DNA of 19,908 bases from Circinella umbellata (GCA_025093555.1 JAIWNF010000163.1:1-19908); one strand, 5' to 3'. Shown: positions 1 through 9,600, counted from the stretch's first letter. The notes: generated by a model not told the origin, from the sequence alone. Numbers and translations are program-made.

Positions 1-896
1 ATAGACATGTGCTTCTTCTCTTGGATAACTTCAGTGGCCATTGTGTAGAATACTCTCCAACTAACATTGAACTTATTTTTTTACCGCCAAATTCTACGAG
101 CAAAGTTCAACCACTCGATGGTGGAATTATAAAAGCATTTAAAGCACATTTCAAGTAAGTTTTTGATCCTGTACACACCACCCGTAATTTCAATACTTCT
201 ACCAAGTTATTGTTACTAATAATATCTTGTAGAGCTCGACAATATGAACGCGCATACATGGAAGTAGCTTTGAGAAACAGAGGGATTACAACTCACTCTC
301 CTGAACAGCTGTTCCGCATCGATCAACTTTATGGAATGCATTGGATTAAAAAGTCATGGAATGACGTTAGCATGGATACTATAAAAAACTGTTGGCGATC
401 AACACTTATTCGTAATACTCTTCAAAATCCTTCTGTTACCGATGATCCCCTGTCTAATGCTGATGTTATATTGTCACAAAAATGTATTTCGGCTCACTCA
501 AGTATTATCTTTGGTTAAGATGCTTCCTTATCATCAATTGACTTTGACCCAGAAGAAGAAAAAAATTTGGTGCACCAAAATCTTACTGATGATGAAATTG
601 TTGAGCATATAATAAAGGAAAAGGAAGCCGAAAGTAGAACAAGCAGTCAAGATGGAATTGTTGACGATTTATATGATATAGCTATAACCACTACTAGTAC
701 AGCACTAGTTCCAACACCTATGAAAACAAAAGAAAAAATTTTTCATATAGATACTTTGCTGGATTTTATAGAAGCTACTAATGATGACGACGAGTCAGTT
801 CCCGGTTTAGCTGCTAAGTTGCGTGTTTTACGTGATAAGCTCCAAAACAAGATGTTCACACGGAAAAGCTCATTGGACTCTTTTTTTTCGGGATAA
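1..896 (+). pseudogene. pogo/Tigger-like DDE transposase, 3' part, one intron and one in-frame stop
   Basis: This is the C-terminal half of a cut-and-paste transposase of the pogo/Tigger (DDE_1, CENP-B/jerky-like) type; its 5' part lies outside the window. Exon 1 (codons from base 3 to 154) reads RHVLLLLDNFSGH, then FLPPNSTSKVQPLDGGII. The D at 24-26 and the D at 117-119 are separated by 30 residues, matching the last two acidic residues of this family. Splicing the intron at 155-232 restores frame into KARQYERAYMEVALRNRG. The frame stays open to 896 except for one TAA at 516-518, after which acidic coding sequence resumes in the same frame. The C-terminus ends KSSLDSFFSG, which resembles a degenerate PCNA-binding PIP box. 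The stop makes this copy a probable pseudogene unless it is read through. The family call is firm; activity is doubtful. Confidence 0.85.
155..232 (+). other. spliceosomal intron in the pogo-like transposase
   Basis: GTAAGT opens the intron at 155, TTACTAAT at 213-220 is a good branch-point candidate, and TTGTAG closes it at 232. Removing these 78 bases joins two phase-matched exons and gives continuous transposase homology (AFKAHF|KARQYERA). Retaining it introduces an immediate in-frame TAA at the donor. Confidence 0.85.
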
Positions 897-1026
897 TTTG
901 AATATAAATGTGATTATTTTATGTTGTGTGGTTAATAACTGGGATTTCTCTTTTTTTATTCACTAATACATTGTAATAAAGTAAATACATATTTGCATAG
1001 TATAATTTCCATAAATACATATATTA

Positions 1027-1054
1027 CTCCCGTTAAGGTTTCAACCCCCCTGCT
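1027..1054 (+). repeat. putative 3' terminal inverted repeat of the pogo-like element
   Basis: About 130 bases after the transposase stop lies CCCGTTAAGGTTTCAACC followed by a C-run and TG. Read on the other strand it starts with CAG and a G-run followed by TTGAAACC, the kind of end Tigger/pogo elements carry. The partner repeat would be left of the window, so pairing cannot be confirmed. Confidence 0.4.
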
Positions 1055-1377
1055 TACATTGAAAGTGAAATAAATGAGAATGTGAAAATTTTATTAAGTC
1101 AATTTTTCCATTCCCTGAATTTCTGTGAAATTAATGAAAACGTGAAAGTTAACGAATATGAAATTAACGGGGTTCCTCTGTATTATACTTATATACGAAA
1201 AGACAAATTAACCATGATAACAGTTTTTACAATATCCAATACCTTTTTTTACATTCCAAATCAAAACTTATTATAGATTATTTCACTCTTTTCTTTGATT
1301 CACTACAATACGACAGTTCTTCCTACTTCGACTGTATTTCTGCCAAAAAAAAATATATATACACACTTCATCTACCC
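1055..1377. other. AT-rich stretch without a recognisable gene
   Basis: No protein or RNA gene is recognised here. An imperfect duplication is visible: GTGAAATAAATGAGAATGTG near 1066-1085 and GTGAAATTAATGAAAACGTG near 1126-1145. A short open frame (1082-1276) includes this repeat, but its product has no recognisable motif. The right part runs into a T/A-rich tract before the ATCCG repeats. Confidence 0.5.
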
Positions 1378-1495
1378 ATCCGATCCGCATCCGCATCCGC
1401 ATCCGAACATCTGTATCCACATCCGCATCCGTATTTGCGGATGCGGATGCGGATAGCCCTATCATCCGATCCGATCCGATCCGTGAAGAACACTA
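1378..1495 (+). repeat. ATCCG-rich palindromic tract with MITE-like (hAT-like) end
   Basis: The tract contains ATCCGC hexamers running into their reverse complements. Its core is an 11-bp perfect stem, ATCCGCATCCG (1421-1431) against CGGATGCGGAT (1438-1448), with a 6-base loop. The right edge is three ATCCG units and then CCGTGAAGAACACTA (1481-1495), after which chromovirus integrase coding starts abruptly. The reverse complement of that edge, TAGTGTTCTT..., matches TAGGGTTCTT at 5646 in 9 of 10 bases, and that second site also leads into CCGATCCG. Both look like termini of one small non-autonomous DNA transposon family. The hAT-like label rests only on the TAG.GTT start. Confidence 0.5.
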
Positions 1496-1496
1496 G

Positions 1497-2330
1497 ACTG
1501 AGCGCACAAACCGTAGTCTTGAAGACATGCTACAACGTTACGTGGCATATAATCAGAAGGATTGGGACGAATGGCTTCCTGTGTTGGAACATACATATAA
1601 TGATACCAAGCATGCATCAATAAAATTGACGCCTTTTTATGCAGATTTGGGACGATATGTATCACCAGCACTCCGACAAGGTGATGACGCGGTAAATAAT
1701 GCATATGCTGATGCCCTTGCTAAGCGTTTGGATGCCATTCGGATCGACGTTACTCAATCTATTAAAGAAGCAACGGAACGACAAGCTATGTATGCTAACC
1801 GGAAACGACGTGATTTGGTGCTTGAAGTTGGAAATCAAGTTTTAGTTAAGACAGCACATCTTAATCCTGATGTTTATTCCAATGCACCAACTAAGAAACT
1901 GCTTCCACGGTGGGCTGGTCCTTACAAAATATTAAAACGGATTGGCTCAGTTGCATATAAGCTTGATCTGTTGGCGACGATTAAAGCACATAATGTTTTT
2001 CATATTAGTGCTCTCAAGGAATATTTGGAACCAGACGATAAGGATCGACGACCTGAACGACCTCCTGCTGTGATTACCAATAGTTCTGACGATGAATTTG
2101 AAGTTGAAGTTATTCTTGACGATCGTATACGAAGAAACAAGCTACAGTACCTTGTAAAATGGAAAGGCTATCCATTACATGAAGCTACTTGGGAACCAGC
2201 GACGCATTTGGAAAATGCTCCAAAAATATTGCAAGAATATCTTACTTCAAAGCAACAACCTGCTAAGGATGTACGAGATGATGTATCTCCACCTAAGCGA
2301 CGACGGGGACGACCACCAAAACAATTATGA
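1497..2330 (+). pseudogene. chromovirus (Ty3/gypsy) integrase C-terminus with chromodomain, 5'-truncated
   Basis: This is the remaining 3' end of a chromovirus pol. Coding begins inside the integrase core at TERTNRSLEDML, so the E codon at 1500-1502 is probably the catalytic glutamate; the first two catalytic aspartates, RT, protease and gag are absent. The integrase C-terminal GPY-like segment follows (RWAGPYKILKRIGSVAYKL, then HNVFHISALKEY). Next comes a chromodomain (EVEVILDDRI, LQYLVKWKGYP, EATWEPATHL) with its aromatic residues retained. The protein ends in a basic AT-hook-like tail, KRRRGRPPK. No internal stop occurs from 1497 to 2328. Chromodomains in this class are known to bind modified histones and steer integration. 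The copy is dead through truncation. The left border coincides with the ATCCG element end. Confidence 0.9.
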
Positions 2331-2872
2331 AGACGATAAAAATATTTATTAAGTATTTTTTTTTATTGTTATTTTTCCTCTTTGGTTTTGGTGTTACAAA
2401 AAAAAAAAAGAGACTATTTTATTTTATTTTTTTACTTCACTCTCTTTTGAAAAGACGATTCTTTTTCTACAATTTTTTTTTAGCCAGTAATGCTGCAGAT
2501 GCTTTTTGCTCATTCTCTGTTCCTTTCTCAAGACGTTATATTGAGGGGGGAGGGCCTAAACCCGGCTTGCTATTGCTTCGACGATTTTGGATTTTAGATA
2601 ATATTGGATGATAGAAGCAGACGATTAGGTTGACGAAAAACATTTCCGTCACTGCTGTGAAGGGTTCCAGCATACGATATTACTTAGACAATTCACTAAG
2701 GACAGTGTATATCCTACTTGCAAATCGACGCATTGACAACATGCTAGCAAATCAAGGATGACGTACGAAACTGACGCAAATCGAGAAGTACTTGGACGAT
2801 GTCGACGGATTGACGGCGAGATACCCCAGCACTCTTACATTGATGGGTGGACGTTATATAGATGGGGGAGAA
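2331..2872 (+). other. 3' untranslated part of the chromovirus with polypurine tracts
   Basis: Between the pol stop and the LTR is a noncoding stretch that is T-rich at first. Its last bases, GATGGGGGAGAA (2861-2872), sit directly before the LTR and are the expected polypurine tract priming plus-strand DNA. A very similar segment, GACGTTATATTGAGGGGGGA, starts at 2532; compare GACGTTATATAGATGGGGGA from 2850. There is no other gene here; the open frame at 2327-2611 is low-complexity and looks spurious. Confidence 0.6.
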
Positions 2873-3250
2873 TGTAATGGTGTAAGACCATTACGATGAT
2901 ATATTCAACCATAAGGTTGTTGATCTACATGCTTATCTGCGGAATACTAAGGATAGATGATAGCATAGTTGAGCACATGGTTGGATATAGAAATATTAGG
3001 ATAGTTATTCTATATAGAAATGTTGATCATTGATATTAGATATATATTAGTTAGATGTAAATTAGCCCCTGATATTTCGACGTATATAAATAAAGGGTTT
3101 CCTGACAACCAGGAAACAGTAATTCGTTTTTATCATATATATTCTCCAGCCCCTTTTCTTTCTACCAATATCTTAACTATTACGCTTCCTCATAAACTGG
3201 CTGATAGAACCCGATTGTAAGTATACAATAATCAGTCATGCGCTATTACA
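2873..3250 (+). repeat. 3' LTR of the truncated chromovirus (378 bp)
   Basis: It begins TGTAAT right after the polypurine tract and ends ATTACA, a 6-bp inverted terminal match with TG...CA ends. A TATA-like TATATAAATA at 3083-3092 overlaps AATAAA (3089-3094), a usual promoter/poly(A) layout for a short R region. An 8-bp perfect hairpin occupies the first bases (2874-2881 with 2887-2894, 5-base loop). The partner LTR is missing because the element is 5'-truncated. Confidence 0.75.
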
Positions 3251-3533
3251 CCAAATGAAACATATAACAATAATAATATACTAATCACAATCATATACTA
3301 ATAATAATAATATAAAACATATCATATATCAATATACTGAAACTAAAACAGCAAGTGAACCCATCATCGTAGGATAGGGAAATTATATACCAAAGAATAT
3401 AAATATAGACTTAAAATTAAATAATATAAAATTATCTTTTTATCTTGATACTTTATTCATATAATAAAAGACCTAATCGATTCTCACAAGACTTATATTT
3501 TGTTATCCATTTCTATTTCCATCTACTTTTATC
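3251..3533. other. AT-rich spacer, nothing recognised
   Basis: This is an A/T-rich sequence with TAATAA-type simple repeats around 3268-3320. No open frame, RNA gene or terminal repeat could be supported. It separates the chromovirus LTR from the broken end of the minus-strand LINE. Confidence 0.5.
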
Positions 3534-3704
3534 TTACCTTATTTTATTCATATTTCCCATCCATACGACAGTGTGTATTTCTTGAAGAGTGATAATCTGT
3601 GCTTGTTGAGCACAGAGGTGTCGAATAAGTTGGTTTTTAGTGTGAGTGAGAAGTCCATTACAGTTGATGGACGCGATTGATATGTTGTTATTATTTAATA
3701 TCAT
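3534..3704 (-). pseudogene. LINE ORF2 N-terminal fragment (APE endonuclease start)
   Basis: Reading down from the ATG at 3704, the frame gives NNNNISIASINCNGLL, then QIITLQEIHT. These are the first strand and the LQE-(T)H motif of the apurinic endonuclease domain that opens LINE ORF2, with the metal-binding N and E. Coding ends at 3534 shortly after, so the rest of the endonuclease and all of the RT are missing. It lies immediately downstream of the decayed ORF1 in the same strand and is even open toward it, with no stop between. LINEs are normally 5'-truncated, so loss of the 3' part points to a later deletion or rearrangement. Confidence 0.7.
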
Positions 3705-5205
3705 ATTAATTTGGTAAATTTTTTTTCTTAAAACTATATTATTGATGCCCAGCAGAATTGCTGGTATTGGATGTTGGTGTTGGCTGTGGGATCGTGTGGT
3801 GACACCAACATGTTGTAGTTCTTGATTAGGAGTTTGTACTTTGTATTCTGGTATAAAATGAGCTAGTTTGTATTGTAAGATAATAAAGAGAATGGCTTGC
3901 CATTCTAGATTAAGATTGGTGTCGTGTATTAAAGTTTGTCCGGCATTAGAATATGTAATTGGGCCATCTAATTATGGTCCAAATTAATGAGGCGAGCTTG
4001 TTCTCTAATGTTTTCATCAGTTTGGTTATGGTCAATATTAATAAACGATAGAATGGCTTCATCCATTTTTTGTTCGATGTAACCAAGTTTACAGTACTCT
4101 TCACTGTCAGTGAGCTCATCAATAACCATAGTACCAGAGTTGCCTGTTGGTGGTGGTATCTCATTAGTATTGTGTGGAGGAATAATATGATCAGTAGGAA
4201 CTGGATTACCCTGTGGCTGTAAACTACCTTGTTGGGAGGTTGCTTAGGTTTAGAAGCAGGTGTATGTTTAGATTTAAGTAAAGATGATGAAGGGTCTTTG
4301 CTACTACTATTGATTTTATGGCAGTTGCACTTGCTGCCACCAGGTATCCATTGTTCTTTAGCTTTGGCAAAAGGACAGGTGTCAGCGAAATGAGTTTTAT
4401 CACCACATTTAAAACATCCTTGATTATTCTGCTGGCTTCTTAGACAGTTGTCTTAAGCATGTCCTACTTCATGACACCGAGAGCAGTATAATAGCATCTG
4501 ATCGAAGTTAACATAGATCAGGTCATCACGATCACTACACTAAGGGACATGGTGATCCAGTTTTGTATAAGTTTTATGTGTACATTCTTGAATGTCTAGA
4601 ACAGCAAAGCCAGTGCCCATATAGGCCTTGGTTTGAGGATCACGATTAATCCCAACATCTAAGATTTTACTATAAGACCCAAGTGTCTCATGCAGTCCTT
4701 TTTCTAACTCGTCTTAATCAAGGAGAAGAAGGTTAAAGATATGAACTTTTTGAATTTTCACGTTCTTGTCTAAAGCTATAGCAGTATGAATAGTAATGAA
4801 CGAAGAGAATTGAATGCCTTGTGAGAGAGCATGTATTCTTTCTTTATCTGTTTTTAGGTTAACTTCTAGGTAAACTTGTTTTTCTTCTCAATGAATTAGA
4901 ATGCCATGGTTCTTGGGGAATATAGTCATGGCCTTTAATATAGCCTTATTAACAAAGCCAGGGCAGGGACTTATGTCGAAAATGACACTGCCAGAGTTAT
5001 GTCCTACTCGCCATACACGGGAATGATAGATAACTGCCTTGGGATCATTGTCATTATTTTGTTGATGAACATGTACTAAGGGAACATGCTCTGCTTGAAC
5101 TACTCTAGCCCAGGTAAGAACTGGAGTAGGGGAGACAAATGTTGTAGATGGTGCAGTGCCTGTTTCACACACAGGCGTTTCGAGTTCTTTAGCAGGAAGA
5201 GCCAT
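3705..5205 (-). pseudogene. decayed LINE ORF1 with tandem CCHC zinc knuckles
   Basis: The frame starts with MALPAKELETP at 5205 and includes a central region that could be RRM/DUF4283-like. Two zinc knuckles follow, CSRCHEVGHA.DNC and CFKCGDKTHFADTC (C-x2-C-x4-H-x4-C), in the order expected for the nucleic-acid-binding ORF1 of many LINEs. In-frame stops interrupt it at 4888-4890, 4714-4716, 4540-4542 and 4453-4455, the last inside knuckle one. A frameshift near 4205-4235 moves the proline-rich, acidic C-terminal part (IPPPTGNSG, DELTDSEEY) to another frame, and a second lies near 3970 (LDHN/LDGPITYSN). The C-terminal end (LNLEWQAILFIILQYKLAHF) leads directly into the ORF2 fragment. It is clearly nonfunctional and much older than the LINE at 6381-11869. 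Confidence 0.75.
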
Positions 5206-5308
5206 AAATTTTTTTTAATTATATCTACATGATAAAATTATCACAATTTTATAAACTTTTTAAACTCAACGAGTACTATGCTTAGCAACTAGTGGCCTGA
5301 TTAAATAG
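5206..5308. other. short AT-rich flank, nothing recognised
   Basis: This is sequence upstream of the decayed LINE ORF1. It may contain that LINE's 5' region or the edge of the repeat that follows. No motif could be supported. Confidence 0.4.
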
Positions 5309-5641
5309 GACAGAAGACCAGTTGTTATGATTGAAACTCAGAAAAAAGTAGCAACTGACAAAAAATTTAACAAGTTAAAAATTAAATAAAAAAGATAACC
5401 CTCAAAAGATTCAATAATTTTTTAACAATGACTTTATTGAATACTGAATTTTTAATAAGCAGAAACTCTATGCAACATTCTATTAAAGAAGTAATTGTAG
5501 AATATTTTGATAAAGAAATATTAGTAGAAAAAATACGAAAAAAACAAAAAATGATGGCCAGTATTATAGAAAAAAAAGTTGAAGCTACAAAAACAAATTA
5601 TTTTTGGTATTTGAATACAAGTAAAAGTGTTTGTACTGTAC
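5309..5641 (+). repeat. truncated copy 1 of the repeat at 18547-18906
   Basis: This is a direct repeat of the right-hand element. Shared stretches include CAGAAAAAAGTAGCAACTGA (GAAAAAAGTAGCAGTTGA in copy 2), ATTCAATAATTTTTTAACAA and most of the small gene that follows. Copy 1 stops matching after TGTTTGTAC (about 5638), just before the TAGGGTTCTT terminus at 5646. By eye, identity over the coding part is above 90%. Confidence 0.8.
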
Positions 5642-5715
5642 ATATTAGGGTTCTTAGTAGACCGATCCGGATCAGACTGGCACTATTTCGAAAATTTGGA
5701 TTGTCTACGGATTAG
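5428..5715 (+). pseudogene. truncated copy of the lysine-rich C/C/CxxH protein gene
   Basis: It starts MTLLNTEFLISRNSMQHSIK and is nearly identical to the protein at 18689 for about 70 residues. It lacks four codons (QFMK) present there after SIK, a clean 12-base in-frame indel. After YLNTSKSVCT the homology breaks; the last 22 or so residues are encoded by the ATCCG/TAGGGTTCTT element that follows, and the cysteine/histidine module is lost. The ATG at 5428 is supported because the same ATG and its upstream AATTTTTTAACA are conserved in both copies. The function is unknown. Its association with a transposase at the other locus suggests an accessory protein of a DNA transposon. Confidence 0.7.
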
Positions 5716-5790
5716 AGAATTGCAATCCGAATCCGTTTCGTAAAATTCGGGATTGAATCCATAATCCATAATGCAAAAGAATCAATTAGA
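5646..5790 (+). repeat. second MITE-like piece with ATCCG motifs
   Basis: TAGGGTTCTTAGTAGACCGATCCGGATC opens it (5646-5673), followed by scattered CGGATT / AATCCG pairs up to about 5770 (CTACGGATTAG, CAATCCGAATCCG, TTGAATCCATAATCC). The first ten bases match the reverse complement of the element end at 1486-1495 in 9 of 10 positions. The right border is not clear. It interrupts the small lysine-rich gene copy. Confidence 0.45.
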
Positions 5791-6326
5791 TGAAAATTTA
5801 GGCCATATAGTAGATGTCACAGTATTTTTTCATGAGAGAAGGTATTTACAAGATTATGTATAGTAGTCATGAGATCGTTTAAGAAAAGTAAAACATTGGT
5901 AGCAGAGGTGCATTATTTTTAGATGATTTTATTATTTTGGTTTGAAAAACATAATAGGAAATAAATAAGTTATAATAAAAAAGAATTGTAGTTAAAAAAT
6001 TGTAGTAATAACTTGGCCGAGATGAAACTGTTTATTTTATTGATGGGATTTTTTATGGGGCCACGCTCTATGAAGCATATGCCTGTCCCAAAATGCAAGT
6101 TAAAATATCATTGATTATTTAACAGTGAGAGGAAAGATAAATGACCCTTATATGACAAAGGAAAAAGGAGAAAAAGACAATTGTAGGGACCAGAGAGAAA
6201 TAGGGAAAAGAAAAATTATGCAAAATCAAAATTAAGCTTTCATGTGTCAAGCCTCATCGGTGGTCTGTGCGTAAAAATAGAAAAAGCGGAGCTGTTAGTA
6301 ATAAAAATGGATATAAATATAATTTC
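5791..6326. other. noncoding spacer, no gene recognised
   Basis: This is AT-rich intergenic sequence with no supported open frame on either strand. A 12-base match to the 5' half of tRNA-Ser (AACTTGGCCGAG, 6010-6021) stands alone without a tRNA fold. T-runs at about 6327-6337 and 6381-6394 mark the 3' poly(A) side of the minus-strand LINE. Confidence 0.5.
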
Positions 6327-6472
6327 TTTTTTTTTTTGTTTTTGTTTTTTGTGTTATTAATTATTCATATGTTTTTGTTCTTTTTTTTTTTTTTAGGGAA
6401 GATATATATATAGTATATAATAAGAAATAAGGGATAATTTTAGAAGTAGGATTGGATTAAAAGGAAAATGGA

Positions 6473-6670
6473 TCAAAGGTGAAGAATATAGTCTAAAGAT
6501 GGATCGTAAGATGGTAAAAATGGAGGTGGTGGTGTTAACCAGTCTACAAATTGTTGACCAAGTTCGGGATCAGGTGGTATATCATCATTTGGATCGGGAT
6601 GACATACCTTATCAAGTTGTTCGAGTGCTACCATTAATTTTGGCCATGTTTGCTGCCAAAATAATATAGT
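6473..6670 (-). pseudogene. C-terminal extension of LINE ORF2 beyond a premature stop
   Basis: Read in the frame of ORF2 immediately past its TAA, this gives about 65 codons without a stop, ending DPSLDYILHL at a TGA (6473-6475). It is rich in W, P and D (FWQQTWPKLM, CHPDPNDDIPPDPE, FVDWLTPPPP), like the rest of the protein and unlike the AT-rich 3' UTR that follows. It looks like the original C-terminus cut off by a single nonsense change. Confidence 0.65.
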
Positions 6671-9600
6671 TTATGGGTTGGATGGTGGTTTACGGGGGAG
6701 TTTGTTGAGGAGGTGGTCGATTGGATTAGGTAGTGTATCAGGTGGTAAGTCAAGTTGATATGCAATATCAAGACATTCGATAAGATGGTGACGACTAGTG
6801 CGGTGATTATTGCAATTAGTACATTGAATCGGTTTTCCTGGTAGCCAACCCATTCGCCAGCAAAGTAGGCGGCTACGTTCCCGAGATGTCATTGGCAAAA
6901 AGAATATTGGATCAACTCCAAGTTTTGAACGGCAGGCTTTTATGAGGACACCTGCATTAGGGCCTTGTTGTAATTTGTTGAGGTTGGTGGTGCGAAAATT
7001 GCGGATGGTCGATTTGAGATCTCGTGGCGATGCATCTTCAGGTGGTAAAGGTAAAAGTTTCCAAATTTCATTGTATTTTTGTAATTGCTTCCATCGATGG
7101 CGGTTATCTCGTAATATAGGTCGTAATTCAGTCAGTAAAGCATCTTCTGGCAAATAAAATGCACGTGAAAGGTACTTAGCGCCTAATGTATGTACACGTT
7201 CATCCATTGTTGGTAGATTGGCCATATGGCGAAAAACAATAGTGGATGATTTTGCATGGCCACCAAAAATATAGCGAAGACACTGGTCTTGTCCTTTTTC
7301 AAGTTGTTGGATTTCTTTTTTGAGAAAAGGAACGATTGCTAATCCATATTCAAAACGTGGTCTTATGAATTGTTTATATATTTTAACGGCAAGGTGACGA
7401 GGGAAACCATATGGATTACATCCAATTGTTCGTAATGTGCGCATACCTGTAAGTGCTGATGCAATGTTGCGTTGTAAAAGTTGTTGATTGTTGATCAAAC
7501 CACTGGCATTAAACGGAATACCAAGGTAGACAAATGTTGATGCGGTTGTAATTGGCTGATTATATAAATAGAGGGGTGGAAGAGGGTTGGTATTTTGACT
7601 GGTTGGTTGTTGTAAAATTACACATTTACTGGGATTCCAGCGATAGCCAAGTTGATATGAGTGTTCTTCAGCTCGGTTTAATAATTGTTGAATATTGTAT
7701 CTATCACCAATTAAAACAACATCATCAGCATATAAAAGTGCATTAATCCACTTACCACAAACCAGCCGATGAGGACGTTGACGGGATGAAAGTATAGGCG
7801 TATCTTGAAAATCAGAATCAGAATTAGATAAATTGGACAAAATAGAGGAAGAAGAAGGGGAACGAAGAAAGTGGGGTAAAGAGTTAATATATATAGAATA
7901 CAAAGGAGGAGACAAAATTGATCCTTGAAGAACACCAGTGGCAGGCCAAAAAGATCTTGATGTAGTACCGGATAATAGTACTTGAATTGATACGTTATCA
8001 AAAAGACTCTGTAGTAAACCAAGTAGAGGCGGAGAAGCTGTAGGTTCAAGAGCGTGCCATATAATAGCACGATCTACTGTATCGTACGCGGATCGGATGT
8101 CCAATGCGGCCAAAACTGGACTATTGTTATCATGATCCAATCGATGACGAAGACAAAGTTCATGTAAGCAAAGAGCTTGATCCAAGGCACTATGTTGGGT
8201 TCGAAACCCACCTTGACTAATATCTATATCAGGGGAAGCAGTATGTAATTCATCTTGTAAACATATTTCTAAAATTTTACGAAGAACAGATAAAAGACTA
8301 ATTGGACGATAATTAGCAGGATCATTAGCATCACCTTTTTTATATATTGGCACAACTTGAGCCAATCTCCAACTATCAGGTGTTTTAGACCATTTCCAAC
8401 ACAAAATAAAAAGGTCGGTTAGTGGATTAGTTAAATATTCTGTAATTGGGCTAAGCATTTCAGCACGTAAATGATCCATGCCTGGTGCTTTTTTACGAGC
8501 AACAGTTTGGATAGCATTTTGGATTAATTCAGGTGTAAAAGGACAAATATTATCATGATTATCAATTAGATGGGGAACGATTGGAGGTGGGGGTGGATTA
8601 GCTCTTACTCTTGGTAGAGCATTACCTAAAAATGTACGTGCAAGTTGCTGTGACATTTTATTGGCAGCTACTTCAGGGCCAGCCATATCCGAAAAAGTTG
8701 GATTAACTACCCTATTTTGCCTGATACGTTTAATTGTTGCTGTTGTGTTTGATAATTCATCATTGGATAATTTATTAATAAAATTATTCCATGCTTGTCG
8801 TTTTCGTTTTTGAACTAAAGAGTCAAATTGCTTTGATGCTTCTTTGTGTTTTATATTCCATACACCCTGTTGGATACCAGTAGCTTTTATTTTTCGGCGA
8901 TAGCATTGCTCACGATCCTGAAATGCAGTTTCTAATTCTTCATTCCAAAACCATTTTACCTGTGGTGGTCGTGGTGTTCTACGGCCAACTGATTTATCTA
9001 ATGATGTATGAATACAGTCGGTCAGTTGGTTAGCAATATTATTAGTGTTGATAGCATTTTTGATTTGGACATGAACAGTTTCGATTTTTTCTATAAATAA
9101 ATGTTTATATTTTTGTTGATGTTCCTCGTCATATAGTTTACTAAGGTTCCAAAGCTGCCTTGGATGATTTTCTCGGGATGGTGGTGGTCTATCCATGGTG
9201 AAAGAAATGCAAACTGGCTTGTGATCGGATTTAAGATCCATTTCAGATTCAATAGTCATTGTCACATTTGCCAAAGGTTCAGTACTAAGTATCCAGTCAA
9301 TAATGCTTGTTTCTATTCGATTGTTTCTTTGTTTAATAAATGTTGGCATTCCATATGTAAGTTGGGAATTCCAACAATACAATCCTTGTTCTTCAATCCA
9401 ATTAGCAAATGCTGTTCCACGAGGTGTAGTTCGTTGATCGCCTAATAGTTCTTTATGTCGAGCATTAAAATCGCCACAAAGAATGGTATTTTCGTGATTA
9501 TTATCAGAGGATGTTAATAAGGGGATTGATTGAATTATGTCTAGAGCTTCAATGGGGGTGAGATTGGATGGTGGAAGATAGAGACAGTGGATGGTAAGAT

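Noticed and set aside
2327..2611. Open frame encoding a hydrophobic 94-residue product
   Set aside because: It is driven by T-runs in the 3' untranslated part of the chromovirus, with no conserved motif.
4224..4406. Separate 60-residue minus-strand protein
   Set aside because: It is an out-of-frame shadow of the zinc-knuckle region of the decayed ORF1.
6010..6021. 12-base identity with the tRNA-Ser 5' half (possible tRNA fragment, SINE head or LINE target duplication)
   Set aside because: The match ends after 12 bases, no cloverleaf can be formed, and it is not adjacent to the LINE poly(A) tail. It could be chance in a window this size.
7711..8070. Overlapping minus-strand frame in LINE ORF2
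   Set aside because: It is a shadow of the RT domain in another frame; the composition is not protein-like.
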